A stretch of DNA of 18,218 nt from Oleispira sp963933055 (lineage in GTDB: Bacteria; Pseudomonadota; Gammaproteobacteria; Pseudomonadales; Oceanobacteraceae): the NCBI GenBank assembly GCA_963933055.1, contig CAWVSY010000066.1, positions 1 through 18,218 on the forward strand, read 5' to 3'. Positions 7,939 through 14,955 of this stretch are shown one piece after another. The translations under genes were made by a program, and so were the position numbers. Numbering within the stretch: position 1 is the stretch's first letter; each line of letters begins with the position of its first letter. Under the pieces are notes generated by a model. It did no database searches. It had not been told where the DNA came from and saw only the letters and a program-made list of their open reading frames with translations.

Positions 7939-8606
7939 TGTTCACAGGAATTATTGAAGCGGTTGGTCAGGTCGTTGCAAGCCAAAGCAAGCAAGGTGAC
8001 ATCCGTTTACGCATCAATACCGGCAAGCTAGACCTGAGCGATGTAAAATTGGGCGATAGTATTGCCACCAACGGTGTCTGTTTAACCGTGGTTGAATTAC
8101 CGGGTGATGGTTTTTGGGCAGACGTTTCGAAAGAATCGATCACTCATACCAATATTACCGACTGGAAAATGGGCAAAGCCGTTAACTTAGAGCAAGCGTT
8201 AACCTTAGCGACTCGTTTAGGTGGCCATATGGTCACGGGTCATGTTGATGGTTTAGGGACTATTTTGAGCCGCAATGAAGATGCCCGTTCCGTTCGTTTT
8301 AAAATTAAAGCGCCTGCAGAGCTATCTAAGTACATTGCAGCCAAAGGCTCTATCACAATTGATGGTGTTAGCCTGACCGTGAATGCGATTGAAGATGCAC
8401 CGGCTGGCGCAACCATTTTTGATTTGAACATCGTGCCACATACCGTACAAGAAACGGTGATTAAAGATTATCAGGTGGGAAACACTGTTCACCTGGAAGT
8501 GGATGTTATTGCACGCTATTTAGAGCGTATGATGCAGCAAACAAACGACCAACCGAAAGCCGGAATTAGCCAAGCGTTTCTGGCACAAAATGGTTTTTGG
8601 AAATAA
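7938..8606 (+). CDS. ribE: Riboflavin synthase, alpha subunit
   Basis: This enzyme converts two molecules of 6,7-dimethyl-8-ribityllumazine into riboflavin and the pyrimidinedione precursor; it works as a homotrimer (ribC in E. coli nomenclature). The 222 residues begin MFTGIIEAVGQV, the invariant N-terminus, and consist of two similar lumazine-binding barrels. NGVCLTV at 45-51 in the first barrel is mirrored by DGVSLTV at 142-148 in the second, and GHMVTGHVDG (96-105) joins them. The C-terminal helix that drives trimer formation ends YLERMMQQ near 201, followed by a tail of about 20 residues. The start codon overlaps the ribD stop, with GAGAAG 5 nt upstream. A 54-bp gap separates it from the ribB-type gene; that is too short for an FMN riboswitch. 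Confidence 0.97.
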   Translation: MFTGIIEAVGQVVASQSKQGDIRLRINTGKLDLSDVKLGDSIATNGVCLTVVELPGDGFWADVSKESITHTNITDWKMGKAVNLEQALTLATRLGGHMVTGHVDGLGTILSRNEDARSVRFKIKAPAELSKYIAAKGSITIDGVSLTVNAIEDAPAGATIFDLNIVPHTVQETVIKDYQVGNTVHLEVDVIARYLERMMQQTNDQPKAGISQAFLAQNGFWK

Positions 8607-8660
8607 TACGTACTGCCTGAACAACATAGGCAATTTTAATAATAGTTTAGGATAATTAAA

Positions 8661-9776
8661 ATGGCTTTAAATAAGATCGAAGAAATCATTGATGATATGC
8701 GTCGCGGTAAAATGGTTATCCTTATGGATGATGAAGATCGTGAAAATGAAGGCGATATCATTGTTGCTGCCGAAAAAGTAACGCCAGAAATCATTAACTT
8801 TATGGCGACTGAAGCACGTGGCCTTATTTGTTTAACACTGACGGGCGACCGTTGTGATTTCTTAGGTTTACCTGCGATGGTTGCGGGTAACGGTGCTAAA
8901 TTCGCCACGCCTTTTACGGTGTCTATCGAAGCGGCTGAAGGTGTGACTACCGGTATTTCTGCCGCTGACCGTGCTAAGACCATTCGTATTGCGGTTGATA
9001 GCAACTCTAAAGCGGAAGACATTGTTCAGCCGGGTCATATCTTTCCATTACGTGCACGCCCTGGCGGTGTATTAAGCCGTGCAGGTCACACCGAAGCCGG
9101 TTGTGATTTAGCGCGTCTTGCGGGTTTAACACCTTCTTCTGCGATTGTTGAGATCATGAACGCTGATGGCACGATGGCGCGTCGTCCAGACTTAGAAATT
9201 TTCGCTGAAAAGCATGATATCAAAGTCGGTACGATTGCCGATTTGATTCACTATCGCATGGCAAATGAAAAGACAATTGACGAAGTTGCGGGCGAGACCA
9301 TCAATACTGAATTTGGTGAGTTCCAGTTGCATAAGTTTGTCGATACCATTCAAGGCGAAACCCATATTGCATTAACAAAAGGCAATATTAAAGGTGATGT
9401 CCCTTGTCTTGTGCGTGTGCAAACAGGCGATTTCTTACGTGATATTTTGGGTGCCGTTAAGTCTGATAATCAGTCTTGGTCTAGCCAAGCGGCATTGAAA
9501 AAAATTGCTGATGAAGGCACAGGGGCTTTGGTTATTTTATCGGCTGGCCAGCCTGAAGATGTAGCCTCTAGCTTAGATGTTTATTTAGGTAATGCGAAGC
9601 CTGTTAAAAACCCGAACGTTGATAGTTCAGGTACTTTTTTAACGATTGGTACAGGCTCTCAAATTTTGCGTGAAATCGGCGTGAAGAAAATGCGTCTATT
9701 AAGTTCTCCGGTTAAATACGCGGGTATTTCTGGGTTTGACCTTGAAGTGGTTGAGTACATTCCTTACGAAGCTTAG
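8661..9776 (+). CDS. ribB: 3,4-dihydroxy-2-butanone-4-phosphate synthase fused to a degenerate GTP cyclohydrolase II-like domain (RibBX type)
   Basis: The N-terminal domain (about 1-200) converts ribulose 5-phosphate to dihydroxybutanone phosphate for lumazine formation. It has the Mg2+-binding acidic loop DDEDRENEGD (23-32) and AGHTEAGCDL (141-150) with the catalytic-type His143 and Glu145, so this activity should be intact. The C-terminal domain (about 210-371) follows the GTP cyclohydrolase II fold in outline (TGSQILREIGVKKMRLLSSP aligns with its GAQILRDLG...LTNNP region). However, the zinc Cys triad is gone: the CDC segment reads SDN (268-270), no Cys stands before TGD, and only one Cys (249) remains in the domain. 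The catalytic QEGRGIG-type loop reads AGQPEDVA. A proteobacterial variant with this property has been described as RibBX. True cyclohydrolase activity must then come from a separate ribA. An AGGA lies 8 nt before the ATG. Confidence 0.92.
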   Translation: MALNKIEEIIDDMRRGKMVILMDDEDRENEGDIIVAAEKVTPEIINFMATEARGLICLTLTGDRCDFLGLPAMVAGNGAKFATPFTVSIEAAEGVTTGISAADRAKTIRIAVDSNSKAEDIVQPGHIFPLRARPGGVLSRAGHTEAGCDLARLAGLTPSSAIVEIMNADGTMARRPDLEIFAEKHDIKVGTIADLIHYRMANEKTIDEVAGETINTEFGEFQLHKFVDTIQGETHIALTKGNIKGDVPCLVRVQTGDFLRDILGAVKSDNQSWSSQAALKKIADEGTGALVILSAGQPEDVASSLDVYLGNAKPVKNPNVDSSGTFLTIGTGSQILREIGVKKMRLLSSPVKYAGISGFDLEVVEYIPYEA

Positions 9777-9822
9777 AGCTTTGTTGAAATAAAAATTTAG
9801 ATTAAATAGAAGAGTAAAGAAA

Positions 9823-10296
9823 ATGACTGTAGAAATTATTGAAGGCGACTTAACCCCTAACGATGGTAAGTATGCAATTGTTGTTGGCCGCTGGAATGCA
9901 TTCGTAGTTGAAAGTTTATTAGAAGGCGCAGTTGATTCTTTAACTCGTCACGGCGTTGAACCAGAAAACATCACGGTTGTTCGCTGCCCAGGTGCGATGG
10001 AAATTCCATTAGTTGCTCAGAAAGTTGCTCAAAGCGGCAAATACGATGCAATCATCACTTTAGGTGCAGTTATCCGCGGTGGTACTCCACACTTCGAATA
10101 CGTATCTAGCGAATGCACCAAAGGCCTTGGCCAAGTTGCAATGCAGTTCGGCATCCCAGTATCTTTCGGTGTATTAACCGTTGATTCTATCGAACAAGCG
10201 ATCGAACGTTCTGGCACAAAAGCTGGAAACAAAGGTGAAGAAGCTGCGATGTCTGCCTTCGAAATGGTTAACCTTCTTAATGCATTAGAGGCATAA
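9823..10296 (+). CDS. ribH: 6,7-dimethyl-8-ribityllumazine synthase
   Basis: RibH condenses the pyrimidinedione with dihydroxybutanone phosphate to give lumazine, the substrate of riboflavin synthase encoded two genes upstream. The 157 residues match the family length. Signatures are CPGAMEIPLVAQKVA (55-69), the phosphate-binding and catalytic GAVIRGGTPHFEYV (81-94, His90), FGVLTVDSIEQAIERSG (115-131) and KAGNKGEEAA near the C-terminus. An oddity is Trp24 in VGRWNAFVVESL, where most relatives such as the Pseudomonas and E. coli enzymes have Phe (RFN); this residue stacks on the pyrimidine ring. GAAGAG at 9809-9814, 8 nt before the ATG, is a good ribosome binding site. nusB starts 3 bp after the stop, a conserved pairing. 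Confidence 0.97.
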   Translation: MTVEIIEGDLTPNDGKYAIVVGRWNAFVVESLLEGAVDSLTRHGVEPENITVVRCPGAMEIPLVAQKVAQSGKYDAIITLGAVIRGGTPHFEYVSSECTKGLGQVAMQFGIPVSFGVLTVDSIEQAIERSGTKAGNKGEEAAMSAFEMVNLLNALEA

Positions 10297-10299
10297 GTT

Positions 10300-10884
10300 A
10301 TGTCTCAGACAGGCACTCGAAAAGCGAGCCCAGCGGCTCGTCGCAAAGCCCGTAGCTTTGCAATGCAAGCCATTTACCAATGGCACATGGCAGGCGCAGA
10401 TTTAGCAAAAATTGAAGCTGAATTCCGTGCAGATAATGACATGAGCAAAGTGGATCTAGAATACTTCCACGAAATACTGCATGGAGTGCCAGGTGAGTTA
10501 TCTTCATTAGATAAAGTCATCCAACCGTTATTAGACCGTAATGCTGATGAGATCACCCCAGTAGAACTTTCTATTCTTCGCTTAGCCACCTATGAAATGA
10601 TTCATCGTATTGATGTGCCATACAAGGTTGTTATTAACGAAGCGGTAGAACTGGCGAAATCTTTTGGTGCTACTGACGGCCATAAATACGTAAACGGCGT
10701 TGTTGATAAAATTGCACAACAGGTGCGCACGGTAGAAGTTACACAACCAAATGCCAAAGCTAAACCTAGAACTGCAACCATCAAAACAACGAAGCCAGTA
10801 TTCAAAGTACCTTCGGCAAGAATTAAAACCAAGGGTGGCAAGACTAGCGAAAGTAAAAATACACTTTCGATGAAAAAGTCTTAA
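10300..10884 (+). CDS. nusB: Transcription antitermination factor NusB with a long basic C-terminal tail
   Basis: NusB binds boxA RNA together with NusE (ribosomal protein S10) and allows RNA polymerase to read through rRNA operons. The helical core covers about residues 10-147: ARRKARSFAMQAIYQW with the Arg-rich RNA-binding N-terminus, ILRLATYEMIHRIDVPYKVV (92-111), then INEAVELAKSFGATDGHKYV and NGVVDKIAQQVR. The usual family length is about 140-165; this protein has 194. The extra 47 residues (148-194) are low in complexity, with 13 Lys/Arg and a single Glu, plus many Thr, Ser and Pro. They look disordered and may bind RNA, which is inference. AGAGG at 10287-10291 lies 8 nt before the ATG, overlapping the end of ribH, so the two are cotranscribed. 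thiL follows after 32 bp. Confidence 0.95.
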   Translation: MSQTGTRKASPAARRKARSFAMQAIYQWHMAGADLAKIEAEFRADNDMSKVDLEYFHEILHGVPGELSSLDKVIQPLLDRNADEITPVELSILRLATYEMIHRIDVPYKVVINEAVELAKSFGATDGHKYVNGVVDKIAQQVRTVEVTQPNAKAKPRTATIKTTKPVFKVPSARIKTKGGKTSESKNTLSMKKS

Positions 10885-10916
10885 ACTTTTTATACAAATG
10901 ATTTAGGTAGACGATC

Positions 10917-11894
10917 GTGCTGACAGAGTTTGAATTAATTAAACACTGTTTTAATTGGCCGCAAAATAATGAACATATTATTTGTGCCGTTGGTGACGAC
11001 GCTTCCATCGTTAAGGTGCCTAACGGCTTTGACCTAGTACAGAGTATTGATACTCAAGTTGCTGATGTTCACTTCCCCGCTAGCGCACCGGCGCAACTAA
11101 TAGCACAGCGCGCCTTGCGTTGTGCTATTAGTGACCTAGCCGCCATGGGCGCAAAACCCCAAGCATTTCACCTTGCATTAAGCTTACCCAAAAACACAAC
11201 GCAACCATGGCTAGAATCGTTTAGCTCAGGGTTACGTGCATGTGCCGATGAATATAATATTCCCCTCATCGGTGGCGATACCACATCAAGCCCTACCCTT
11301 ATCATCACCATTCAAGTGCAAGGCTTAGTACCCCATGGAAAAGCACTCACACGAGACACAGCACAAATCGGTGATAGCATTTGGCTAAGTGGTGAAATAG
11401 GAAAATCTGCTGCGGCACTCAAGAGTATTTTGGCGAACCCTCAAGCCTTTATAAAAAACACCACCGACATGAGCGATGCAGAGCTCGCCACCGCTTATTA
11501 TTATCCACACGCTCAGATTGCACTAGGGCAACAACTGATTGGCCTTGCCACCAGCGCCATGGATATATCAGACGGATTATTACAAGACGCATCACACATA
11601 GCCAAAGCATCCAACGTATGCTTAAACTTTAACACCGCATGCATCCCCTTGAATCAATACGCAATAGCAGAGTACGGTAAAAATGCCGCATTAGAACTTG
11701 CTCTCAGTGGTGGCGATGATTATCAACTATTATTCACAGCCCCCCAGCATGCACACAATATTTTAAGCACAATGAACTGCCATAAAGTTGGACAAGTAGA
11801 AATAATAAATGCTACAACCAATCACCAGAGAAACTGGGTTTTATTAGATGGTAACCCCGTAAATAACAAAGCCACTGGCTACCAGCATTTTTAA
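10917..11894 (+). CDS. thiL: Thiamine-monophosphate kinase
   Basis: ThiL phosphorylates thiamine monophosphate to thiamine pyrophosphate with ATP, the last step of cofactor synthesis. It belongs to the PurM/SelD-type ATP-binding superfamily. The 325 residues show the ordered Mg-ATP acidic motifs: AVGDDAS (24-30), SIDTQVADVHF (43-53), ISDLAAMGAKP (71-81), IGGDTT (118-123), MDISDGLLQDASHI (215-228) and LSGGDDYQLLFT (263-274). The start is GTG at 10917, with AGG at 10905-10907 upstream; the first motif lies at the expected distance from it. The order nusB-thiL is conserved in gammaproteobacteria and usually continues with pgpA, but no PgpA follows here. The next gene, a DUF1244 protein, starts 38 bp after the stop with no terminator in between. 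Confidence 0.96.
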   Translation: MLTEFELIKHCFNWPQNNEHIICAVGDDASIVKVPNGFDLVQSIDTQVADVHFPASAPAQLIAQRALRCAISDLAAMGAKPQAFHLALSLPKNTTQPWLESFSSGLRACADEYNIPLIGGDTTSSPTLIITIQVQGLVPHGKALTRDTAQIGDSIWLSGEIGKSAAALKSILANPQAFIKNTTDMSDAELATAYYYPHAQIALGQQLIGLATSAMDISDGLLQDASHIAKASNVCLNFNTACIPLNQYAIAEYGKNAALELALSGGDDYQLLFTAPQHAHNILSTMNCHKVGQVEIINATTNHQRNWVLLDGNPVNNKATGYQHF

Positions 11895-11932
11895 TAATAA
11901 AACTCACCTAATAAATAGATAGGATCCCCCAC

Positions 11933-12256
11933 ATGTCAAAATTAGAATCAAACATCGAACTAGAAGCTGCTGCATTCCGTCGTTTATTAGCCCACCTAGA
12001 TGAGCGTAAAGACGCACAAAACATCGACCTAATGAACCTTGCGGGATTTTGCCGAAACTGCCTCTCAAAATGGTACAAAGCGGCTGGCGAAGAACGTGGT
12101 ATTGAAATCGAATACGAAGATGCCCGTGAACTTGTTTATGGCATGCCGTACTCGGAATGGAAAGACAAGCATCAACAAAAAGCGACACCAGAGCAACTAG
12201 CACGCTTTAACGAAATAGAAGCCGCTAAAAAGAATGCGAGCGAAGGGAATACATAG
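11933..12256 (+). CDS. DUF1244 family protein
   Basis: A 107-residue soluble, mostly helical protein of the DUF1244 family, function unknown. The conserved block of the family is visible as MNLAGFCRNCLSKWYKAAGE (34-53), with a C40-x-x-C43 pair that could bind a metal or be redox-active, followed by YGMPYSEWKDKHQ (69-81). The C-terminus is Lys/Ala-rich and looks flexible. AGGA at 11921-11924, 8 nt before the ATG, supports the start. The stop codon TAG shares its G with the GTG start of the next gene, so the two are very likely translated as a coupled pair. It follows thiL by 38 bp, so it may belong to the end of the rib-nusB-thiL transcript. Family assignment rests on the motif; no role can be given from sequence. 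Confidence 0.85.
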   Translation: MSKLESNIELEAAAFRRLLAHLDERKDAQNIDLMNLAGFCRNCLSKWYKAAGEERGIEIEYEDARELVYGMPYSEWKDKHQQKATPEQLARFNEIEAAKKNASEGNT

Positions 12257-12501
12257 TGAACCAACTTAATAGTTCAACTAAGCAACCTACTATTAAAAAA
12301 GGACTTTATCGCCACTACAAAGGCGCTGAATATCAAGTTATTGATATTGCGCGTCATAGTGAAACTGAAGAATGGTTTGTCGTATACGAAACCCGCTATG
12401 CCGATGAAGCACCCACAACCTGGATCCGACCTGCCGACATGTTCGCTGAGACAGTTGAAATTGGCGGCGAAGTCATTGCGCGATTCCAACTTATCGATTA
12501 A
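12256..12501 (+). CDS. DUF1653 family protein
   Basis: An 81-residue cytosolic protein of the DUF1653 family, function unknown. It shows the family pattern in order: GLYRHYKGAEYQVID (16-30), IARHSETEEWFVVYETRY (31-48), WIRPADMF (56-63) and a final ARFQLI. The composition suggests one small beta-rich domain, with a flexible N-terminal stretch of about 14 residues. The start is GTG at 12256, overlapping the preceding stop by one base, with GAAGGG at 12242-12247 as ribosome binding site. The next gene begins 35 bp after its stop, with no terminator seen between them. Confidence 0.85.
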   Translation: MNQLNSSTKQPTIKKGLYRHYKGAEYQVIDIARHSETEEWFVVYETRYADEAPTTWIRPADMFAETVEIGGEVIARFQLID

Positions 12502-12536
12502 CGTTACTTAATAACCTAAAATTTAAAGGCTGCAAT

Positions 12537-13622
12537 ATGGATATTCGTTCTTTAATCAAAATCGCAGGGCTGACCAGCATCAGCCTAGGCTCTGCTATTT
12601 TCACCTCTCATACCCTTGCCAATGTTAATGCAGATACCAATAGTGAAGATCGATTTTGGATTGATCGAACCTACCAAAATCTCAGCAAAGTTAACAACTT
12701 TCAAGCCAGCACAAAATTAACACTATCAAACTCTGCAGCTCCAATGGTTACTGAACTTACGTTTAAGCAACCGGACAATTTTTATCAAGTTGTCACTCAG
12801 CCAGAAACCGTTAAAGGTTATGAAGCAAGTTACAGTAACCAGACCATTATTTTGCACGATCGCCCTAATAAGCGCGCTCTACAAATTAAAGGCCTTAAAC
12901 GCAACAAAGATAAAAGCGGCCTTAGCCGTATAAAAGGCATCTACCTATTCAATAAAGAGCATTATGAACAAACGTTCACGCCTTCTATTCATGTCGCGGA
13001 TAGACTCTCGGTAGGAATCGATTTTGATGCCAAAGATAAAGGCTTCGAAATAAAAAAAATAGAAGGCTTTGCCGACTATCATTACTCGTTATTCATGCAA
13101 GCTAACTTCATATTCAATAGCGGGATTGAAGCACAAGTTAAAAATACTCACGTAGAATTTAATAAAGAAAAATTAACACTACCAACAATTAGCGTTAAAA
13201 AAATACAAGCACAAAAAGATACTCAGATAATTTCTTGGAATCTCAGTAAAAAGGGTCTATCACAGAAAAAAGCTGAAGAAAAAATAAACCAAGACATTGT
13301 ATGGCCAGAAGATAAAAAGAATACGTGGGATTTTTCAGAACATAAATACTACCAGCAAAACGGCTCAAAAAATGCCGCGGCTTACTATCATAGTGATGAG
13401 TTTTTCTTGATCACAACCACCGAGCCTAGCCCTCAAAATAAACTGGCCAGTACTGCGGTAGGAATTCCCTTAATGCTAGAAGAGACTCACGCAAGACTCA
13501 ATCAATTCCCTGCCTTCTCTAGCCTAGAATTTAGCCATAACGGAATACACTACACATTATTAACCAATACCCACCCTGAAAGCTTAATAACCATGGCAAA
13601 AGACATGGTTATTAAGAAATAA
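12537..13622 (+). CDS. Exported protein, possible LolA/RseB/DUF4367-like fold
   Basis: I do not recognise this 361-residue protein with confidence. It has an N-terminal export signal: a short basic start, a hydrophobic core (about 7-24) and a likely signal peptidase I site after TLA29, with no lipobox Cys, so it should be periplasmic. Residues 44-120 (RTYQNLSKVNNFQASTKLTL, then FKQPDNFYQVV, then TIILHDRPNKRALQIKGL) resemble the beta-sheet pattern of LolA/LolB/RseB-type proteins, which bind lipids or lipid-like groups in a half barrel. The C-terminal 60 residues (VGIPLMLEETHARL, then HYTLLTNTHPESLITMAKDM) recall the end domain of DUF4367-like or RseB-type sensors. The middle (about 120-260) is Lys-rich. 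AAAGG at 12525-12529 precedes the ATG by 7 nt. Its stop lies only 3 bp from the end of the converging gene. The family call is inference. Confidence 0.7.
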   Translation: MDIRSLIKIAGLTSISLGSAIFTSHTLANVNADTNSEDRFWIDRTYQNLSKVNNFQASTKLTLSNSAAPMVTELTFKQPDNFYQVVTQPETVKGYEASYSNQTIILHDRPNKRALQIKGLKRNKDKSGLSRIKGIYLFNKEHYEQTFTPSIHVADRLSVGIDFDAKDKGFEIKKIEGFADYHYSLFMQANFIFNSGIEAQVKNTHVEFNKEKLTLPTISVKKIQAQKDTQIISWNLSKKGLSQKKAEEKINQDIVWPEDKKNTWDFSEHKYYQQNGSKNAAAYYHSDEFFLITTTEPSPQNKLASTAVGIPLMLEETHARLNQFPAFSSLEFSHNGIHYTLLTNTHPESLITMAKDMVIKK

Positions 13623-13625
13623 AAG

Positions 13626-14063
13626 CTAACGAGATTCTATCGATTTCAACATGCTATGAAAAACAGCTGTGCCTTGTTTTTGCATTTTATTATCGAAGAA
13701 CCAGCCAATCAATGGAACAACCATTTTACCTTCTGATACCCAAGTAACATGTGTTGTTCCATCGCCTAAATCTTTAAGATCAATAATACCTTTATAATGA
13801 TCCATCTTAATGGGCTTAGCTTGCTCAATTTGATACTGCATATGAATAGGGCGTTCAAACGCCGTGATACGCTCCCACACTTTAAAAGGACCTGTTTCAA
13901 CAGTACGCAAAGCGCCTTTGCCGTTGCGCTCTTCATCACCTTCATTAAGCAACTTAGCAATGCCTACCGATGGAAATAACGCATAATTTTCATGATCACT
14001 GATCGCATCAAAAACTTTATCGATCGGTAATTTTACAATGCGCTCTACTTTGATTTTAAACAT
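13626..14063 (-). CDS. SRPBCC (START/Bet v1-like) domain protein
   Basis: A 145-residue single-domain protein of the SRPBCC superfamily, which forms a deep hydrophobic ligand pocket; family members bind or modify lipids, polyketides or other hydrophobic molecules. The typical opening is present: VERIVKLPIDKVFDAISDHE (6-25), followed by the strand-rich centre (VWERITAFERPIHMQYQIEQ, 62-81), then GTTHVTWVSEGKM (102-114), and a long C-terminal helix (NKMQKQGTAVFHSMLKSIES, 125-144) that closes the pocket. No signal peptide is seen, so it is likely cytosolic. The ribosome binding site is weak (a GCGAG a few bases before the ATG). It lies 148 bp downstream of the oxygenase gene on the same strand and ends 3 bp from the facing gene. 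The ligand is unknown. Confidence 0.82.
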   Translation of the reverse strand: MFKIKVERIVKLPIDKVFDAISDHENYALFPSVGIAKLLNEGDEERNGKGALRTVETGPFKVWERITAFERPIHMQYQIEQAKPIKMDHYKGIIDLKDLGDGTTHVTWVSEGKMVVPLIGWFFDNKMQKQGTAVFHSMLKSIESR

Positions 14064-14139
14064 ACTGACTCGCTAACAACTTTAAGTGAATATTTAGAAT
14101 TATTTTTAATCACATTATCATCATTAGCAAAAATTGCTA

Positions 14140-14167
14140 CTGCTTAATAGATACGTTTGGTAAGCAG
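14140..14167 (-). repeat. Inverted repeat between the oxygenase and SRPBCC genes
   Basis: CTGCTTA (14140-14146) pairs with TAAGCAG (14161-14167) around a 14-nt loop. On the minus strand it lies 44 nt after the oxygenase stop and is followed by AGCAATTTTTG, so it could be a weak terminator. The T tract starts about 5-7 nt too late for a good one. The rest of the 148-bp gap (14064-14211) holds a small TAGCAA/TTGCTA repeat (14125-14139) and nothing else I can name. Confidence 0.3.
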
Positions 14168-14211
14168 AATAAGCTGCAAGAATAGAACTAAATTCATCAT
14201 TTTAATTGTCG

Positions 14212-14871
14212 TTATAATTTTGCATTTACCTGACAATTAAACGCTAAAACAATGCGATCACTATCACCAAAATACGGCATAGCAGCATGCTTTAAATACG
14301 AAGGAAAAATAATAATTTGCCCCGCTAATGGGGAAAAATCCATAAAGCCATCCGCACTCAAATAGGCCGTGCCCGCATCCTGATAATGGTCTGCACCATG
14401 GCGAGGATCATAAAATCGGTTCACACCATTGCGACCATCAATACTGCTCTCGCCTTCTTGCAAATAATAAATACCACACCAAGAGCAGTTCGGATGTGAA
14501 TGAGTATCGTGATAGCCCCCATTTTGAGTGATGTGATACCAAGACTCAACAATATCAACCTCTGCTTGCGCACCTTCAGGCCAAAACGGTTCGTTAATCG
14601 CATGCGCCACAGTAGCAATCAGATCTTCAACATAGGCCTTTAGCTTCTGTAAAGGTGTATAAGGCAGTGTTAATAAATTCAGCTCACTTTCGAACAAAGC
14701 ATGCTTGGCAAAAACAGCAACGTCACTATCAATTTGGCTGACTTGCTGATCTTTAATTTCATAAAGCGCACGTTTTAAGTCAACCGCATTTTCTTCATGA
14801 GCGGGATAGTGGCTAATAAACAGCTTACTATCCCACATCGCCATATCTTCAATATAAAATTCGTCTTGCAT
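14212..14871 (-). CDS. Putative 2-oxoglutarate-Fe(II) oxygenase family protein (TIGR02466-like)
   Basis: A 219-residue cytosolic protein resembling the TIGR02466 / 2OG-FeII_Oxy_5 group of putative Fe(II) and 2-oxoglutarate-dependent oxygenases. Members hydroxylate small molecules or proteins; the substrate here is unknown. The core barrel is visible as YHITQNGGYHDTHSHPNCSW (112-131) followed by CGIYYL, then RFYDPRHGADHY (152-163), IIIFPSYLKHAAMPYFGDSD (186-205) and RIVLAFNCQ. The proposed metal site is His124 and/or His126 in HSHP plus the distal His195, with Arg206 positioned to hold 2-oxoglutarate. A textbook H-x-D pair is not evident, so activity is not certain. The start ATG is preceded by GGTGA on the minus strand. 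Neighbours (an SRPBCC protein downstream, a lipoprotein upstream) do not reveal a pathway. Confidence 0.75.
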   Translation of the reverse strand: MQDEFYIEDMAMWDSKLFISHYPAHEENAVDLKRALYEIKDQQVSQIDSDVAVFAKHALFESELNLLTLPYTPLQKLKAYVEDLIATVAHAINEPFWPEGAQAEVDIVESWYHITQNGGYHDTHSHPNCSWCGIYYLQEGESSIDGRNGVNRFYDPRHGADHYQDAGTAYLSADGFMDFSPLAGQIIIFPSYLKHAAMPYFGDSDRIVLAFNCQVNAKL

Positions 14872-14893
14872 GCATCACCAGCCTAAATAATCT

Positions 14894-14905
14894 AATAGCG
14901 CTATT
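14894..14905. repeat. 12-bp perfect palindrome upstream of the oxygenase gene
   Basis: AATAGCGCTATT is a perfect palindrome 23 bp before the oxygenase start on the minus strand, flanked by CCTAAA (14882-14887) and TTTAGG (14905-14910), which also pair. The position would suit an operator over the promoter of the oxygenase gene. The 84-bp gap 14872-14955 shows no clear terminator for the lipoprotein gene. Confidence 0.35.
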
Positions 14906-14955
14906 TTAGGGCTTTTTAACTCTTATTTATAGCGTACTGGATCAACAGGCAAGCA

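Noticed and set aside
8607..8660. FMN riboswitch or terminator before the ribB gene
   Set aside because: The gap is only 54 bp, far too short for the FMN aptamer, and the TGCCT/AGGCA stem (8614-8632) is only 5 bp with a 9-nt loop.
10885..10916. TPP riboswitch before thiL
   Set aside because: Only 32 bp separate nusB and thiL and no THI-box sequence is visible.
14125..14139. TAGCAA-AAA-TTGCTA hairpin
   Set aside because: Only 6 bp, AT-rich and with a 3-nt loop; expected by chance in AT-rich spacer DNA.
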